Of a stretch of 64,000 bases of DNA, positions 17,011-25,165 are shown in pieces. Each line of letters starts with the position of its first letter. The stretch's first letter is position 1. Made by a program: the position numbers and the translations under genes. The notes beneath the pieces were generated by a model. That model saw nothing but the letters and a program-made list of their open reading frames with translations, ran no database searches and was not told the DNA's origin. Source of the stretch: Halalkaliarchaeum desulfuricum (GTDB lineage Archaea > Halobacteriota > Halobacteria > Halobacteriales > Haloferacaceae); assembly GCF_002952775.1 (NCBI RefSeq), contig NZ_CP025066.1, positions 2,356,001 to 2,420,000 on the forward strand, in the 5' to 3' direction.

Positions 17011-17865
17011 CTAGCGCAACGACAGCACCGGTCGCTCGGCGTCCCGGATGATCCGCCTCGTCGTGCTCCCGAGCAGCCGGTCGGGAACTCCCTCGCGCCC
17101 TCGCGTCCCGACGGCGATCAGGCCTGCGTCGACGCCGTCTGCGTATTCGCACAGTTCAGACGCCGGCGCGCCTCGGAGAACCTGACCCGTGGCTGGGACG
17201 TTTACCTCCTGTGCGCTCGAGGTGATCTCTTCGATCACCGTTTCTCCACCCTCCCGGAGGAGACCCACGATACTCCGTGGCGCGTCCTCCAGGTCGTACA
17301 CGGTCGAATCGATCACGTAAACCGCGTGCAACGTCGCACCGAATCGTTCGCCGATTGCCAGTGCGTGGTCGGCGGCACGCTCGGCCGCGTCGCTTCCATC
17401 GGTCGCCACGACGATGTCCGCGAGTGGCTCCGGCAACGACAGTCGGAGGTCCTCGACGTCGGGAACCGATACGACGGGAACGTCCGCGAGTGTCACGACC
17501 CGCTCGGCCGTGCTGCCGAGGCGCCGATCGCCCGCCCCTCGAGTTCCCAGCACACAGAGGTCGATGTCCCGATCGTCGGCGTGGGCGAGGATCTCTTCGT
17601 ACGGCTTTCCGTGCCGAATCTCCCGGTCGATATCGAGATCCGTCTCCCGTTTTTGGATGTCGGCGGTCACACGCCTGCCGGCTTTCTCCGAGCGATCCAG
17701 AAGAGTTCGTCCCTCCTCTGGATCGATCAATCGATCGATCGACGTGTCGACGACGTACAGGAGATCGACAGCCGCGTCTGTCGCCCTGGCGACCGAGAGA
17801 CCGTATTCGACAGCGCGGGCGGCACCAGTGCTTCCGTCAACGGGGATCAGCAGCCGGTCGTACAT
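17011..17865 (-). CDS. Universal stress protein with two UspA domains
   Basis: This is a 284-residue cytoplasmic protein with tandem UspA folds. Domain 1 (residues 1-145) starts MYDRLLIPVDGSTGAARAVE and carries the nucleotide-binding loop LGTRGAGDRRLGSTAERVV. Domain 2 (about 150-284) starts DIVVATDGSDAAERAAD and carries VGTRGREGVPDRLLGSTTRR. Both G-2x-G-9x-G type loops suggest ATP binding. The ATG at 17865 begins the conserved N-terminus, although the frame is open further upstream. Confidence 0.9.
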   Translation of the reverse strand: MYDRLLIPVDGSTGAARAVEYGLSVARATDAAVDLLYVVDTSIDRLIDPEEGRTLLDRSEKAGRRVTADIQKRETDLDIDREIRHGKPYEEILAHADDRDIDLCVLGTRGAGDRRLGSTAERVVTLADVPVVSVPDVEDLRLSLPEPLADIVVATDGSDAAERAADHALAIGERFGATLHAVYVIDSTVYDLEDAPRSIVGLLREGGETVIEEITSSAQEVNVPATGQVLRGAPASELCEYADGVDAGLIAVGTRGREGVPDRLLGSTTRRIIRDAERPVLSLR

Positions 17866-18042
17866 GGTTGAACCATCACAGAGCGGGATCAAGTACTCTT
17901 TCCCCAACCAGGATCGAATCGTCGGGTTCCACCGCCACGTCCTGTATCCCAACGCATGTCGGTCTGAACCATACACTTCCGGGCCCGACCACTGACGACG
18001 GTGTACGGATCGCGCTGAAGATTTAATATAGCGGTATACAGT

Positions 18043-19116
18043 TTATCGAGGGGCGGTTTCTCCGAGTAACGAGTAGACATGTGTCACGTATGTATCACGA
18101 ACCTGGTCGCCCCAGTTGTGGGTGTACGTGTCGATGATGTCGCTGGCGACGTCACCGCGGAGGTATTTCACGATACCACGGTCGCCTGTCCGGTCGCGGA
18201 GGTGAGTGGTGAAGAAGTGCCGGAAATAGTGGGGCGTCACGTTTTCGGCGGAGCCACCGCCGGTGTGATACCACCCCCGTTCCCGGGCGTGCTGTTCGAC
18301 GATGTGCCTGACTGCAGCGGGATTCAGCCGTGTTCCCCAGTCTTCGCTCGTGGAAACGAACAGGGGTTGAGCCTCCGATCTGGTGTCGGGGCGGACTGCG
18401 AGCCACCGGAGCAGGACCTTCCCCAGTTCTGCGTCGACCGGAATGATCGTCTCCCGCATTCGCTTGTTCGACGCGGATCTGACCTCGCCGTTGTACGATT
18501 CCCCGACGGTCGGTTCCGTGGGGACGTAGATCGAATCCGGGTGGCCCGAAAGCTGTGCTCTGGGGGAAACGCCGTACTCCTCGACGACCTGGGTGTTGGA
18601 AAGCCACAGATCACGCAGGTCGAGATTGCACAGTTCGCCGACCCGCATGCCGGTTTTCAAGAGCGTGACGACGACGGCGCGATGCAACGGGTGATCGATG
18701 TCCGCGAGGAACGCGCGCATCTCCGGGACCGAGATTTCCCGTCGCTGAGGGTCTTTCTCGACGGTTTCGTCCATCTCCTCTGCGACCAGTGTCATCGGAT
18801 TGGCGTCGAACGCCCCGACCTGGGTCATGTAGGCGTAAAACCGGTGGAGATACGCTGCATACGTCGCCACGGTGCTTTCGCTCACCGAACCACGTAGCGT
18901 GTAAACGTACGCCATACAGTCGCGATACGTCGCCTCACCCGGATCGACGCCTCGACCACGGGGATTGCGATCGGAATCGGCGAGAAACGCCTCGAAATCC
19001 CGGAGGACGCGCTCGTAGGCGTCCCGCGTCCGTTCGGTCTTGCCGTGAAAGGTAAGGTCTTCGAGGAAATACGCAATCGGGTCGTCCGGATCAGCCTCGG
19101 TGGAATCGACGCTCAT
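18043..19116 (-). CDS. Tyrosine recombinase (XerC/D-like integrase)
   Basis: This is a 357-residue site-specific recombinase. The N-terminal SAM-like core-binding domain covers about residues 10-115. The catalytic domain shows the first Arg in LLKTGMRVGELCNLDL near 167, HYFRHFFTTHL (HxxR) near 300, a His/Trp-equivalent THNWGD near 335 and the nucleophilic Tyr in IIDTYTHNW near 333. It begins 3 bases after the stop of the ribbon-helix-helix-like gene. There is no tRNA or direct repeat next to it and no phage or transposition genes, so it looks like a resident recombinase (chromosome or replicon resolution) rather than part of an active provirus. Confidence 0.88.
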   Translation of the reverse strand: MSVDSTEADPDDPIAYFLEDLTFHGKTERTRDAYERVLRDFEAFLADSDRNPRGRGVDPGEATYRDCMAYVYTLRGSVSESTVATYAAYLHRFYAYMTQVGAFDANPMTLVAEEMDETVEKDPQRREISVPEMRAFLADIDHPLHRAVVVTLLKTGMRVGELCNLDLRDLWLSNTQVVEEYGVSPRAQLSGHPDSIYVPTEPTVGESYNGEVRSASNKRMRETIIPVDAELGKVLLRWLAVRPDTRSEAQPLFVSTSEDWGTRLNPAAVRHIVEQHARERGWYHTGGGSAENVTPHYFRHFFTTHLRDRTGDRGIVKYLRGDVASDIIDTYTHNWGDQVRDTYVTHVYSLLGETAPR

Positions 19117-19119
19117 GGG

Positions 19120-19515
19120 TCAGCGCGCCCCTCCCTCGTCGGTAAGGGTGTACCCTCCGTCGCGTCCGCTGTATTTGACCTGATTGCGATCTTGCAGTGC
19201 AGACAGGGCCTCGTCCATCCGATCTTCGAGATCCACCGCGAGTTCCTCGCGGAGTTCGTCCCAGTCCAGGGTACCCTCGGATTCCAGAAGGTCGTGTATC
19301 CGGCTTTCGAGGACGTTTCCCCCGGGGTTTGTGGTGTCAGGACCGCCTTCCTCGGACTTCTCCGCGAGATCGAACCCGCGACGGCCCGCCTGCACCATCG
19401 TTCGCAGGAACTCGCTTTGGCTCATCCCCAACTGGTCTGCGTGTTCCCGCCACCGCTTTTTTTGATACGCCGGCACGTAGGTCTTGACGGCGACGCGTTT
19501 GTCCTCGCTGCTCAT
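19120..19515 (-). CDS. Ribbon-helix-helix-like protein, partner of the integrase (DUF5805-like)
   Basis: This is a 131-residue protein. Residues 1-50 resemble a CopG/ribbon-helix-helix unit: a strand (KRVAVKTYVP) followed by two helices (YQKKRWREHADQLG, then SQSEFLRTMVQAGRRG). The C-terminal half (about 70-125) has helices and a wing-like hairpin (NQVKYSGRDGGYTLTDEG) suggesting a second DNA-binding fold. The ATG at 19515 lies about 30 bases from a TATA-like ATAAATT on the reverse strand. It forms an operon with the integrase. The repeated TTCGGGATAA half-sites upstream make autoregulation likely. Confidence 0.8.
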   Translation of the reverse strand: MSSEDKRVAVKTYVPAYQKKRWREHADQLGMSQSEFLRTMVQAGRRGFDLAEKSEEGGPDTTNPGGNVLESRIHDLLESEGTLDWDELREELAVDLEDRMDEALSALQDRNQVKYSGRDGGYTLTDEGGAR

Positions 19516-19540
19516 ACATTTCCGGTCTGACGGACGCCCC

Positions 19541-19680
19541 TTCAATTTATCCCTACACTTCGGGATAAGGGCACTTACCCGGAGTTCTAGGACTACCATG
19601 GGGTGCCGAATGTGCTAGTAATCCCGAATTATAGCACTATTTCGGATTTGGATATGCCTATCATTCGGGATAAGAACATT
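19541..19680. promoter_or_regulatory. Repeated TTCGGGATAA half-sites and nested palindromes
   Basis: The 388-base gap between the RHH/integrase operon and btpA is AT-rich and holds no convincing gene. Half-sites of the form TTCGGGATAA occur near 19559 and 19664 on the plus strand and, as TTATCCC at 19547 and TAATCCCGAATTA around 19619, on the minus strand. A partial copy (TTTCGGATT) is near 19640. GTGCTA at 19612 pairs with TAGCAC at 19632, flanking one half-site. The site at 19547 overlaps the operon's TATA region. These features look like an operator and/or a recombination site. Confidence 0.55.
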
Positions 19681-19731
19681 AGCACCGAGTTTCCGTATTG
19701 AGTTGCTCTCTATACAACATAAATTACACTG

Positions 19732-19775
19732 TTGTGTCGCATTGATTAGGTTAATATTAGTATTGTGTCGTATTG
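19732..19775. repeat. Two direct copies of TTGTGTCGYATTG, 31 bases apart
   Basis: TTGTGTCGCATTG at 19732 and TTGTGTCGTATTG at 19763 lie three helical turns apart in the AT-rich gap between btpA and the RHH/integrase operon. Nothing else in the remainder of the gap (19680-19903) looks like a gene. Confidence 0.4.
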
Positions 19776-19903
19776 TCTCGGACAAATTTGACCAGCAGCT
19801 TCTGTTGTTCAATGACGTCAGAATCACCGTCCCACCGAGCCCGAACGGTGGATCTCGTTCGACTGGTTCACCTCCCTCCACCATCCAACACGTTCCAGTA
19901 CCG

Positions 19904-20710
19904 TCATCCCTCTCGTCGAACTCGCCTGACGAGCGCTTCGACCCGCTTTTCTTCGACTGGATTGCGGGGATTACCGTCGGACTTGAACGCGGAACCGACG
20001 ATCGCGCCATCAGCGACATCGAGATATCGTTCGACGTTGTCGACGGTTACCCCGCTTCCCACGAACACAGGGGGATTCCGGGACGTTTTGGCGACTGCAT
20101 CCCGGACGTTGGACACCTGTTCGGGATCAGCCCGCGTCCCCGTCGACGATCCGGAAACGAGCACGCCGTCTGCCAATCCCCGTTCGACGACGTCTTCGAC
20201 GGCCACCAGCGGATCGTACTCCGGCGAGATGGGCTGTGAGTGTTTGACATCGACGTCCGCCAGTACGGCGATTTCCGGATCGATCCGCTCCCTTAGGCGG
20301 ATCGTCTCGTGGGCACGCCCCTGCAGGTCACCCTGGTCGGTGATCCGGGCACCGGCGTGGACGTTCGCCCTGACGAACTGCCCCCCGATGGCGCCGGCGA
20401 CCGCGACGGCTGCGGGGACGTCGTTTCGCAAGACGTTGATCCCCACGGGCACGTCCACAACTCCCTGGAGTTCGGTCGCGATCCGCGTCATCGACGCGAC
20501 GGTGTGTTTCGGCACCTCATCGGGATAAAACGGCGCGTCGCCGAAGTTTTCCACCAGAACGGCGTCGACCCCTCCCCGTTCGAGCGCGTCGGCGTCGGCT
20601 GTTGCTCGTTTTACGGCGTCATCGATTCCCGTACTGTCGGGAGCACCGGGCAGGGGCGGCAGATGGACCATTCCGATCACGAGAAACTCACTCGGATTTC
20701 GCACGTTCAT
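19904..20710 (-). CDS. BtpA/SgcQ family protein
   Basis: This is a 268-residue TIM-barrel protein of the BtpA family, first linked to photosystem I assembly in cyanobacteria but of unclear role in archaea. Typical blocks are VIGMVHLPPLPGAP near residue 11, AVLVENFGDAPFY near 50, VGINVLRND near 90, FVRANVHAGARITDQG near 112, DVDVKHSQPI near 150, LVSGSSTGT near 187 and VFVGSGVT near 215. It is likely a sugar-phosphate or nucleoside-metabolising enzyme by fold. It shares a divergent promoter region with the NUDIX gene. Confidence 0.87.
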   Translation of the reverse strand: MNVRNPSEFLVIGMVHLPPLPGAPDSTGIDDAVKRATADADALERGGVDAVLVENFGDAPFYPDEVPKHTVASMTRIATELQGVVDVPVGINVLRNDVPAAVAVAGAIGGQFVRANVHAGARITDQGDLQGRAHETIRLRERIDPEIAVLADVDVKHSQPISPEYDPLVAVEDVVERGLADGVLVSGSSTGTRADPEQVSNVRDAVAKTSRNPPVFVGSGVTVDNVERYLDVADGAIVGSAFKSDGNPRNPVEEKRVEALVRRVRREG

Positions 20711-20774
20711 ACAGAGGTGGGAACGTCCGACCCCAAAGGGGTGCCGACACTCGAAAACCCTCCAGCACTCCCAA

Positions 20775-20800
20775 GTTTTAAACTCTATATCGCTATATAG
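20775..20800 (+). promoter_or_regulatory. Promoter of the NUDIX gene with a TATATCGCTATATA palindrome
   Basis: GTTTTAAAC (20775-20783) lies about 23 bases before the ATG at 20802. It is followed by CTATATCGCTATATAG, an almost perfect inverted repeat ending one base before the start codon. The second element could be an operator covering the transcription start. Confidence 0.5.
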
Positions 20801-20801
20801 A

Positions 20802-21239
20802 ATGGTTGAGCATAACTACTACTGCAGTCGACCCGTGGGTTCTCACATGGTCGAGGTCAGAGCGCTGGCTACCGATGCCGTGATCGTACTGGACGGGGAG
20901 GTGCTTCTCCTGGAACGAAATCATCCGCCGTTCGAAGGACACTGGGTACTCCCGGGCGGGCTCGTCGAACCCGACGAGACTGCGATGGAGGCCTGTGTTC
21001 GGGAAGTCAAGGAGGAAGTCGGGATCGACGTGACAGTCGAGGAATTCGTCGGCCTCTATGACGATCCAAATCGGGACGAACGGGGAAACGTCAGCGCAGC
21101 CTATCGCTGTTCTCCGGTAGGTGACGCGACGCCGGAACCTCGGGAGGAAGCACGCAGGGTGGAGATGTTCGATCCTGCGGAGTTGCCCGAACTCGGCTTC
21201 GACCACGAACACATCGTTCGCGACGCGCTCGACGAATAG
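20802..21239 (+). CDS. NUDIX hydrolase
   Basis: This is a 145-residue cytoplasmic pyrophosphohydrolase acting on nucleoside diphosphates linked to another group. The NUDIX box GLVEPDETAMEACVREVKEE followed by VG matches G-x5-E-x7-REU-x-EE-x-GU. An aromatic substrate-binding region and the SAAYRCSP strand follow. From the ATG at 20802 the first 15 residues (MVEHNYYCSRPVGSH) precede a second ATG at 20847 (MVEVRALATDA) that some relatives would use. The promoter spacing favours the first. The substrate may be ADP-ribose, but this is not shown. Confidence 0.88.
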   Translation: MVEHNYYCSRPVGSHMVEVRALATDAVIVLDGEVLLLERNHPPFEGHWVLPGGLVEPDETAMEACVREVKEEVGIDVTVEEFVGLYDDPNRDERGNVSAAYRCSPVGDATPEPREEARRVEMFDPAELPELGFDHEHIVRDALDE

Positions 21240-21308
21240 TTCGGTGAAAGATCCCGTGAGCTGAGGCAACACCGAAAACGTTTCACCCTGCCACCCGGAG
21301 GAAACCTC

Positions 21309-22832
21309 ATGAGCGGTGACGGGAACGATTCGCTGGACTGCGACGACGTGAACGTTCGGATACGGGGGGTTTATACGACGGCCCTGACACAGTTGTTTCT
21401 CGATTCGGGGTTCGACGTGGTCGGCGTCTCGGGAGCCATCGATCGGCGATTCGACGAGAAGTTTCCCGCTGCGGGCCACGACGTCGCGGTGGAAACGACT
21501 GACGATCGACAGGGCGTCGGCGTCGAGGGTGATCCGGAAGCCGTCCCGGCCGTCCGAGACTCGCTCGTCAACGCGCTGGGTAGGGACACGTTCGCGTGGC
21601 CGGATCCGACTCCTCGGGGGTCGGTCTTTCGCGGTCGAGTCACCGAAACCCTCGGCGGTGGCGCAGTCGTCGATCTGACGGTCGGATCCGCCGGCGAGGG
21701 CGACGCCGACACCGGCGGGCCGATGACGACCGACCACCTGGCGAGTGAGGGGTATTTGCCGTTCGACAACGCCGACGAACACGTCTCCGTTGGCGACGAA
21801 TTGCGGGTACAGGTTACGTCGTCGTCACCTCCCTGGGCGAACCGCCGTCCGGAACTGGACACCACGATCCGGGCGTACGGCGGGGTCGCCGTTCTCGAAC
21901 GGGGGCGGGAGGGAACGACAGTCGACACGTACGACGATCGGGCCGCCAGAGAACTGGCCGGGATGACCGACCTGCTCGGACTCGAGCCGCCGGACGGATG
22001 GGGGCTAAAGTGGACCCACGCGGCGACAGACCTGGAAATGAACGCCCTGAGCTCCGGGCTCGAGATCGCCATCGAACGGGCCGACGCGCTCGAGCAGACA
22101 CTCTCGGGAGCGGGCGAAACGAATCAGACAGGCTCGGCCCGTCCGGAGGCGCTCGCATCGCCCGGGGCCGGAACCTGGCTGTGGTTCGGCCGGGAGTCGC
22201 GATTCGCGCTCGATGCCCGCCGCCGGGACGTCACGACGACGATGCCAGGCCACCACCGCATCAAGGCCGGGGCCGAACCAGCCGGATCCGGCGTCGACTT
22301 CGTCGAAGCCCTCTGTGAGCCGGACGGCGACGACGAGTTCCCCTTCGAAACAGTCACCGCCCAGTTCGGCCCTCACGAGGACGAGGAGATCCGAATCGAA
22401 CACGGAAAGCCGGACGGACGGCTCATCACGCTCGGCGCCGGCACCGTGACCGAACTCGAGCCGGACGGGACCCTCACCGTCGAGCGACCCATGACCGGCC
22501 GAGGGAGCTACGACGGACTCGGGGTCGCACGCGAGGAGGGCGACGTGGCGGTGACGAAGTTTCGCGAGGGCCGATGGTGGTATCCGACGACCTACCGCGA
22601 CGAGTCCGGGACGCCGAAAGGAACGTACGTCAACGTCTGTACCCCGGTCGAAATCTTTCCCGAGACGATCCGCTATGTCGACCTCCACGTCGACGTCGTG
22701 AGACACGGCGACGGAACCGTCGAACGGGTCGACGACGACGAACTCGACGCGGCCGAGGCGGCCGGCAACGTCCCGGCCGATCTGGCCCAGAAGGCACGCG
22801 CGGTGGCGAGTGCCCTCGAAAACGCGCTGTGA
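21309..22832 (+). CDS. fau-1: Probable ribonuclease FAU-1 (AU-rich RNA-binding protein)
   Basis: This is a 507-residue archaeal RNA-binding protein and putative RNase E/G-like enzyme taking part in rRNA processing. The N-terminal half reads like the RNase E/G type domain (NVRIRGVYTTALTQLFLDSG near 15, an S1-like VFRGRVTETLGGGAVVDL near 105, YLPFDN near 150). The C-terminal third is a DUF402 barrel (HHRIKAGAEP near 315, KGTYVNVCTPVEIFP near 440, YVDLHVDVV near 460). A Shine-Dalgarno-like GGAGG at 21297 stands 7 bases before the ATG and supports this start. Confidence 0.88.
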   Translation: MSGDGNDSLDCDDVNVRIRGVYTTALTQLFLDSGFDVVGVSGAIDRRFDEKFPAAGHDVAVETTDDRQGVGVEGDPEAVPAVRDSLVNALGRDTFAWPDPTPRGSVFRGRVTETLGGGAVVDLTVGSAGEGDADTGGPMTTDHLASEGYLPFDNADEHVSVGDELRVQVTSSSPPWANRRPELDTTIRAYGGVAVLERGREGTTVDTYDDRAARELAGMTDLLGLEPPDGWGLKWTHAATDLEMNALSSGLEIAIERADALEQTLSGAGETNQTGSARPEALASPGAGTWLWFGRESRFALDARRRDVTTTMPGHHRIKAGAEPAGSGVDFVEALCEPDGDDEFPFETVTAQFGPHEDEEIRIEHGKPDGRLITLGAGTVTELEPDGTLTVERPMTGRGSYDGLGVAREEGDVAVTKFREGRWWYPTTYRDESGTPKGTYVNVCTPVEIFPETIRYVDLHVDVVRHGDGTVERVDDDELDAAEAAGNVPADLAQKARAVASALENAL

Positions 22833-22877
22833 GATCGGACCCAGCTTATCCGCCCCTGTCAGCCCCCTCGGCGATGT

Positions 22878-22887
22878 TCTTTATAGG
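22878..22887 (+). promoter_or_regulatory. TATA box of the Asp-box propeller gene
   Basis: TCTTTATAGG is centred about 26 bases before the ATG at 22909, the geometry of a leaderless haloarchaeal promoter, and separates this gene from fau-1. Confidence 0.6.
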
Positions 22888-22908
22888 CGATACGCCAAAT
22901 TAGCGGCC

Positions 22909-23988
22909 ATGACCACAGCGTACGTAGCAACCCCCGACGGCCTGCTCGTGGCCGAAGGAATCTCGTCGGCGACGGAAACCGCAGCGATCCGGCTGCCCGG
23001 CGAGCGAATCAACTGTGTGGCTGCCTCGCCGTCTGCTCCCGATCGGGTGTTCGCCGGGACCTTCGAGGCCGGACTGTGGCGGTCGACCGACGGCGGAGAG
23101 ACGTTCGAACGCGTCGGCCGGGCGATCGACCCGAACGCGGTCACTGCCCTGGGGATATCTCGACACGATCCCGACACTGTCTGGGCGGGGACGGAGCCAT
23201 CCCGGATCTACCGATCCACTGACTGCGGGGAGACGTGGACGCGCCTCGACGGACTCGCCGACCTCCCGTCGGCGCCACACTGGTCGTTTCCGCCGCGACC
23301 CGACACCCATCACGTCAGGTGGATCGAACCCGCGCCGGCCGATCCGGACGTCTGGTACGTTGGGATCGAGGCCGGCGCGTTCGTGGTGACCCGGGACGGC
23401 GGGGATACCTGGCAGGATCGACCCCCGGGCTCCAGGCGGGACAACCACACGATAGCGACCCATCCGGACGTGCCGGATCGCGTCTACAGCGCCGCCGGGG
23501 ACGGCTACGCCGAAAGCGAAGACGCCGGTCGGACGTGGGAACAGATTCACGACGGACTCGAACACCGGTACTGCTGGGGATTGGCGGTCAATCCCGGCGA
23601 TCCGGACACGGTGCTGGTCTCGGCTGCAAGCACCGCTCGGAACGCCCACCGGAGGGGACCGAGCTATCTGTATCGGAAACGTTCGAACGACGACGATACC
23701 GACGGCGGAACTGACGAGGGGAAATGGAGGCTACTGGAGGACGTCGAACTCGACGTCGGCGAGGGTGCACGCCGGCCGGTACTGGCGTCGGGAACCGAAC
23801 CGGGCGTGCTGTACGCCGCCTGCGACGACGGCCTCTACCGGTCCGTCGATGCCGGCGTCAACTGGAGTTCACGTCCCCTGCCAGAAGTGACCGTTTCCGA
23901 GCCGGAATCAGCGGGAGAAAGCGTCGAAATGGGATGGACTGGGCTGCTCGAGGACGGCCCCGTATTGGGACTCGAGATCGTGGAATAG
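22909..23988 (+). CDS. BNR/Asp-box beta-propeller protein
   Basis: This is a 359-residue protein without signal peptide, built from repeated Asp-boxes (S-x-D-x-G-x-x-W/F): WRSTDGGETF near residue 63, YRSTDCGETW near 105, VTRDGGDTW near 165, AESEDAGRTW near 210 and YRSVDAGVNW near 310. Such repeats form the blades of sialidase-like or photosystem stability factor-like propellers. No glycosidase active-site arginine triad is evident, so it is more likely a binding or scaffold protein. Function is unknown. Confidence 0.83.
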   Translation: MTTAYVATPDGLLVAEGISSATETAAIRLPGERINCVAASPSAPDRVFAGTFEAGLWRSTDGGETFERVGRAIDPNAVTALGISRHDPDTVWAGTEPSRIYRSTDCGETWTRLDGLADLPSAPHWSFPPRPDTHHVRWIEPAPADPDVWYVGIEAGAFVVTRDGGDTWQDRPPGSRRDNHTIATHPDVPDRVYSAAGDGYAESEDAGRTWEQIHDGLEHRYCWGLAVNPGDPDTVLVSAASTARNAHRRGPSYLYRKRSNDDDTDGGTDEGKWRLLEDVELDVGEGARRPVLASGTEPGVLYAACDDGLYRSVDAGVNWSSRPLPEVTVSEPESAGESVEMGWTGLLEDGPVLGLEIVE

Positions 23989-24030
23989 TGTAGCTCGAAA
24001 GGCAGACAGGGGATCGAGAGAGTCTGCCAA

Positions 24031-24040
24031 GCTATTTACT
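24031..24040 (+). promoter_or_regulatory. TATA box of the flavoprotein gene
   Basis: GCTATTTACT lies about 26 bases before the ATG at 24062, consistent with leaderless transcription. Confidence 0.5.
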
Positions 24041-24061
24041 CATCTGTACCGAGTAACAGGT

Positions 24062-25165
24062 ATGTACGACGTTGCGGTCGTCGGCGTCGGCCCTCCCGGC
24101 GCCCGGTATGCCCGCCGGGCGGCCGAAGCCGGCTACGACGTCCTCGCGTTAGAGAAAGGCGAGATCGGATCGCCGCTTGCCTGTTCTGGACACGTCTCGA
24201 CGGACCTCTGGGAGTACGTCCCCGACGACGCAGTCGATCGCCTCCGGCAAAACCGGATCTACGGCGCGGATTTCCACGTCGGTGGGGCGGAAACCGACGG
24301 GTACAGGTTTTACAAACGCGAGGAGGTTTCAAACGTGATCGACCGGGTCGAACTGGACCGGACGCTCGCGGACTGCGCCAGGGAGGCCGGCGCCGACGTC
24401 CGGGACGGCCACACAGTGACTGACGTCGACGAGCGATCGGATCGCGTGGTGCTCACCGCGAGCGTCGACGGAGACAGTTCGGACGGAGAAAACCCACGAG
24501 AACGGAGGTTCGAAGCCCGGATCGTCGCCGGCTGTGACGGACCCACTTCGAGAATCCGTCGGACGGTCGGGCTCCCGGAACCGGAGGAGACGCTCCACGG
24601 GGTACTCGCGTTCGACTCCGAACCCGACCACGGTGATTACGTCGACGTCCACCTGACGGCACCGAGGTTTTTCGCCTGGCGGATCCCGCGGGGCGACGCC
24701 GGCGTCGAGTACGGGCTGGCTGCACCGCCGGGGACCGACGTCAAAACCCGGTTCGATCGACTCGTCGCGGGCTATGGCGTCGAAACCGAGCGGTTCTGTT
24801 CGGGTGCGATTCCGATCGGGCCACCCACCCGAACGACGTCAGACCGGGTGTTCCTCCTCGGCGATGCGGCCGCACAGACGAAGCCGTTCACGGGCGGCGG
24901 GATACTCTACGGGATGACTGCAGCCGACATCGCAGCCGAGACGATCGATCCGGCGGACCCGTCGACGCTGTCGGCATACGAACGCGCCTGGCGGGAGGAA
25001 CTCGGACGGGAGATCCGCCTCGGATCCCTCATCCGTCGGGCATATTCGCTACCCGAACCGATTCAGCGGGCGGGACTGTGGGCGCTATCGGGGGAGATCG
25101 GCGTCCACATGGACCGACCGACGTCGTTTTTCTCCCGCGAGCACCTCAGACGGCTGTTCTCGTGA
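24062..25165 (+). CDS. Geranylgeranyl reductase family FAD-dependent oxidoreductase
   Basis: This is a 367-residue flavoprotein. The N-terminal FAD motif is VVGVGPPGARYARRAAEAG, followed by ALEKGEIGSPLACSGHV with the Cys typical of the group. RIVAGCDGPTSRIRR near 155 and VFLLGDAAAQTKPFTGGG near 265 complete the fold. Family members saturate isoprenoid chains of archaeal lipids or of quinones. Since haloarchaea have several paralogues, the actual substrate (archaeol precursor, menaquinone side chain or other) is not settled. Confidence 0.85.
   Translation: MYDVAVVGVGPPGARYARRAAEAGYDVLALEKGEIGSPLACSGHVSTDLWEYVPDDAVDRLRQNRIYGADFHVGGAETDGYRFYKREEVSNVIDRVELDRTLADCAREAGADVRDGHTVTDVDERSDRVVLTASVDGDSSDGENPRERRFEARIVAGCDGPTSRIRRTVGLPEPEETLHGVLAFDSEPDHGDYVDVHLTAPRFFAWRIPRGDAGVEYGLAAPPGTDVKTRFDRLVAGYGVETERFCSGAIPIGPPTRTTSDRVFLLGDAAAQTKPFTGGGILYGMTAADIAAETIDPADPSTLSAYERAWREELGREIRLGSLIRRAYSLPEPIQRAGLWALSGEIGVHMDRPTSFFSREHLRRLFS

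Noticed and set aside
18043-19599. Integrated provirus or genomic island around the tyrosine recombinase
   Set aside because: There is no tRNA target, no flanking direct repeats and no viral or conjugation genes. Both sides are ordinary housekeeping genes.
19615-20019. 134-codon reverse-strand frame in the AT-rich gap near the integrase
   Set aside because: It overlaps the 3' end of btpA in another frame, has no recognisable domain and a composition set by local base content. Only regulatory elements are supported here.
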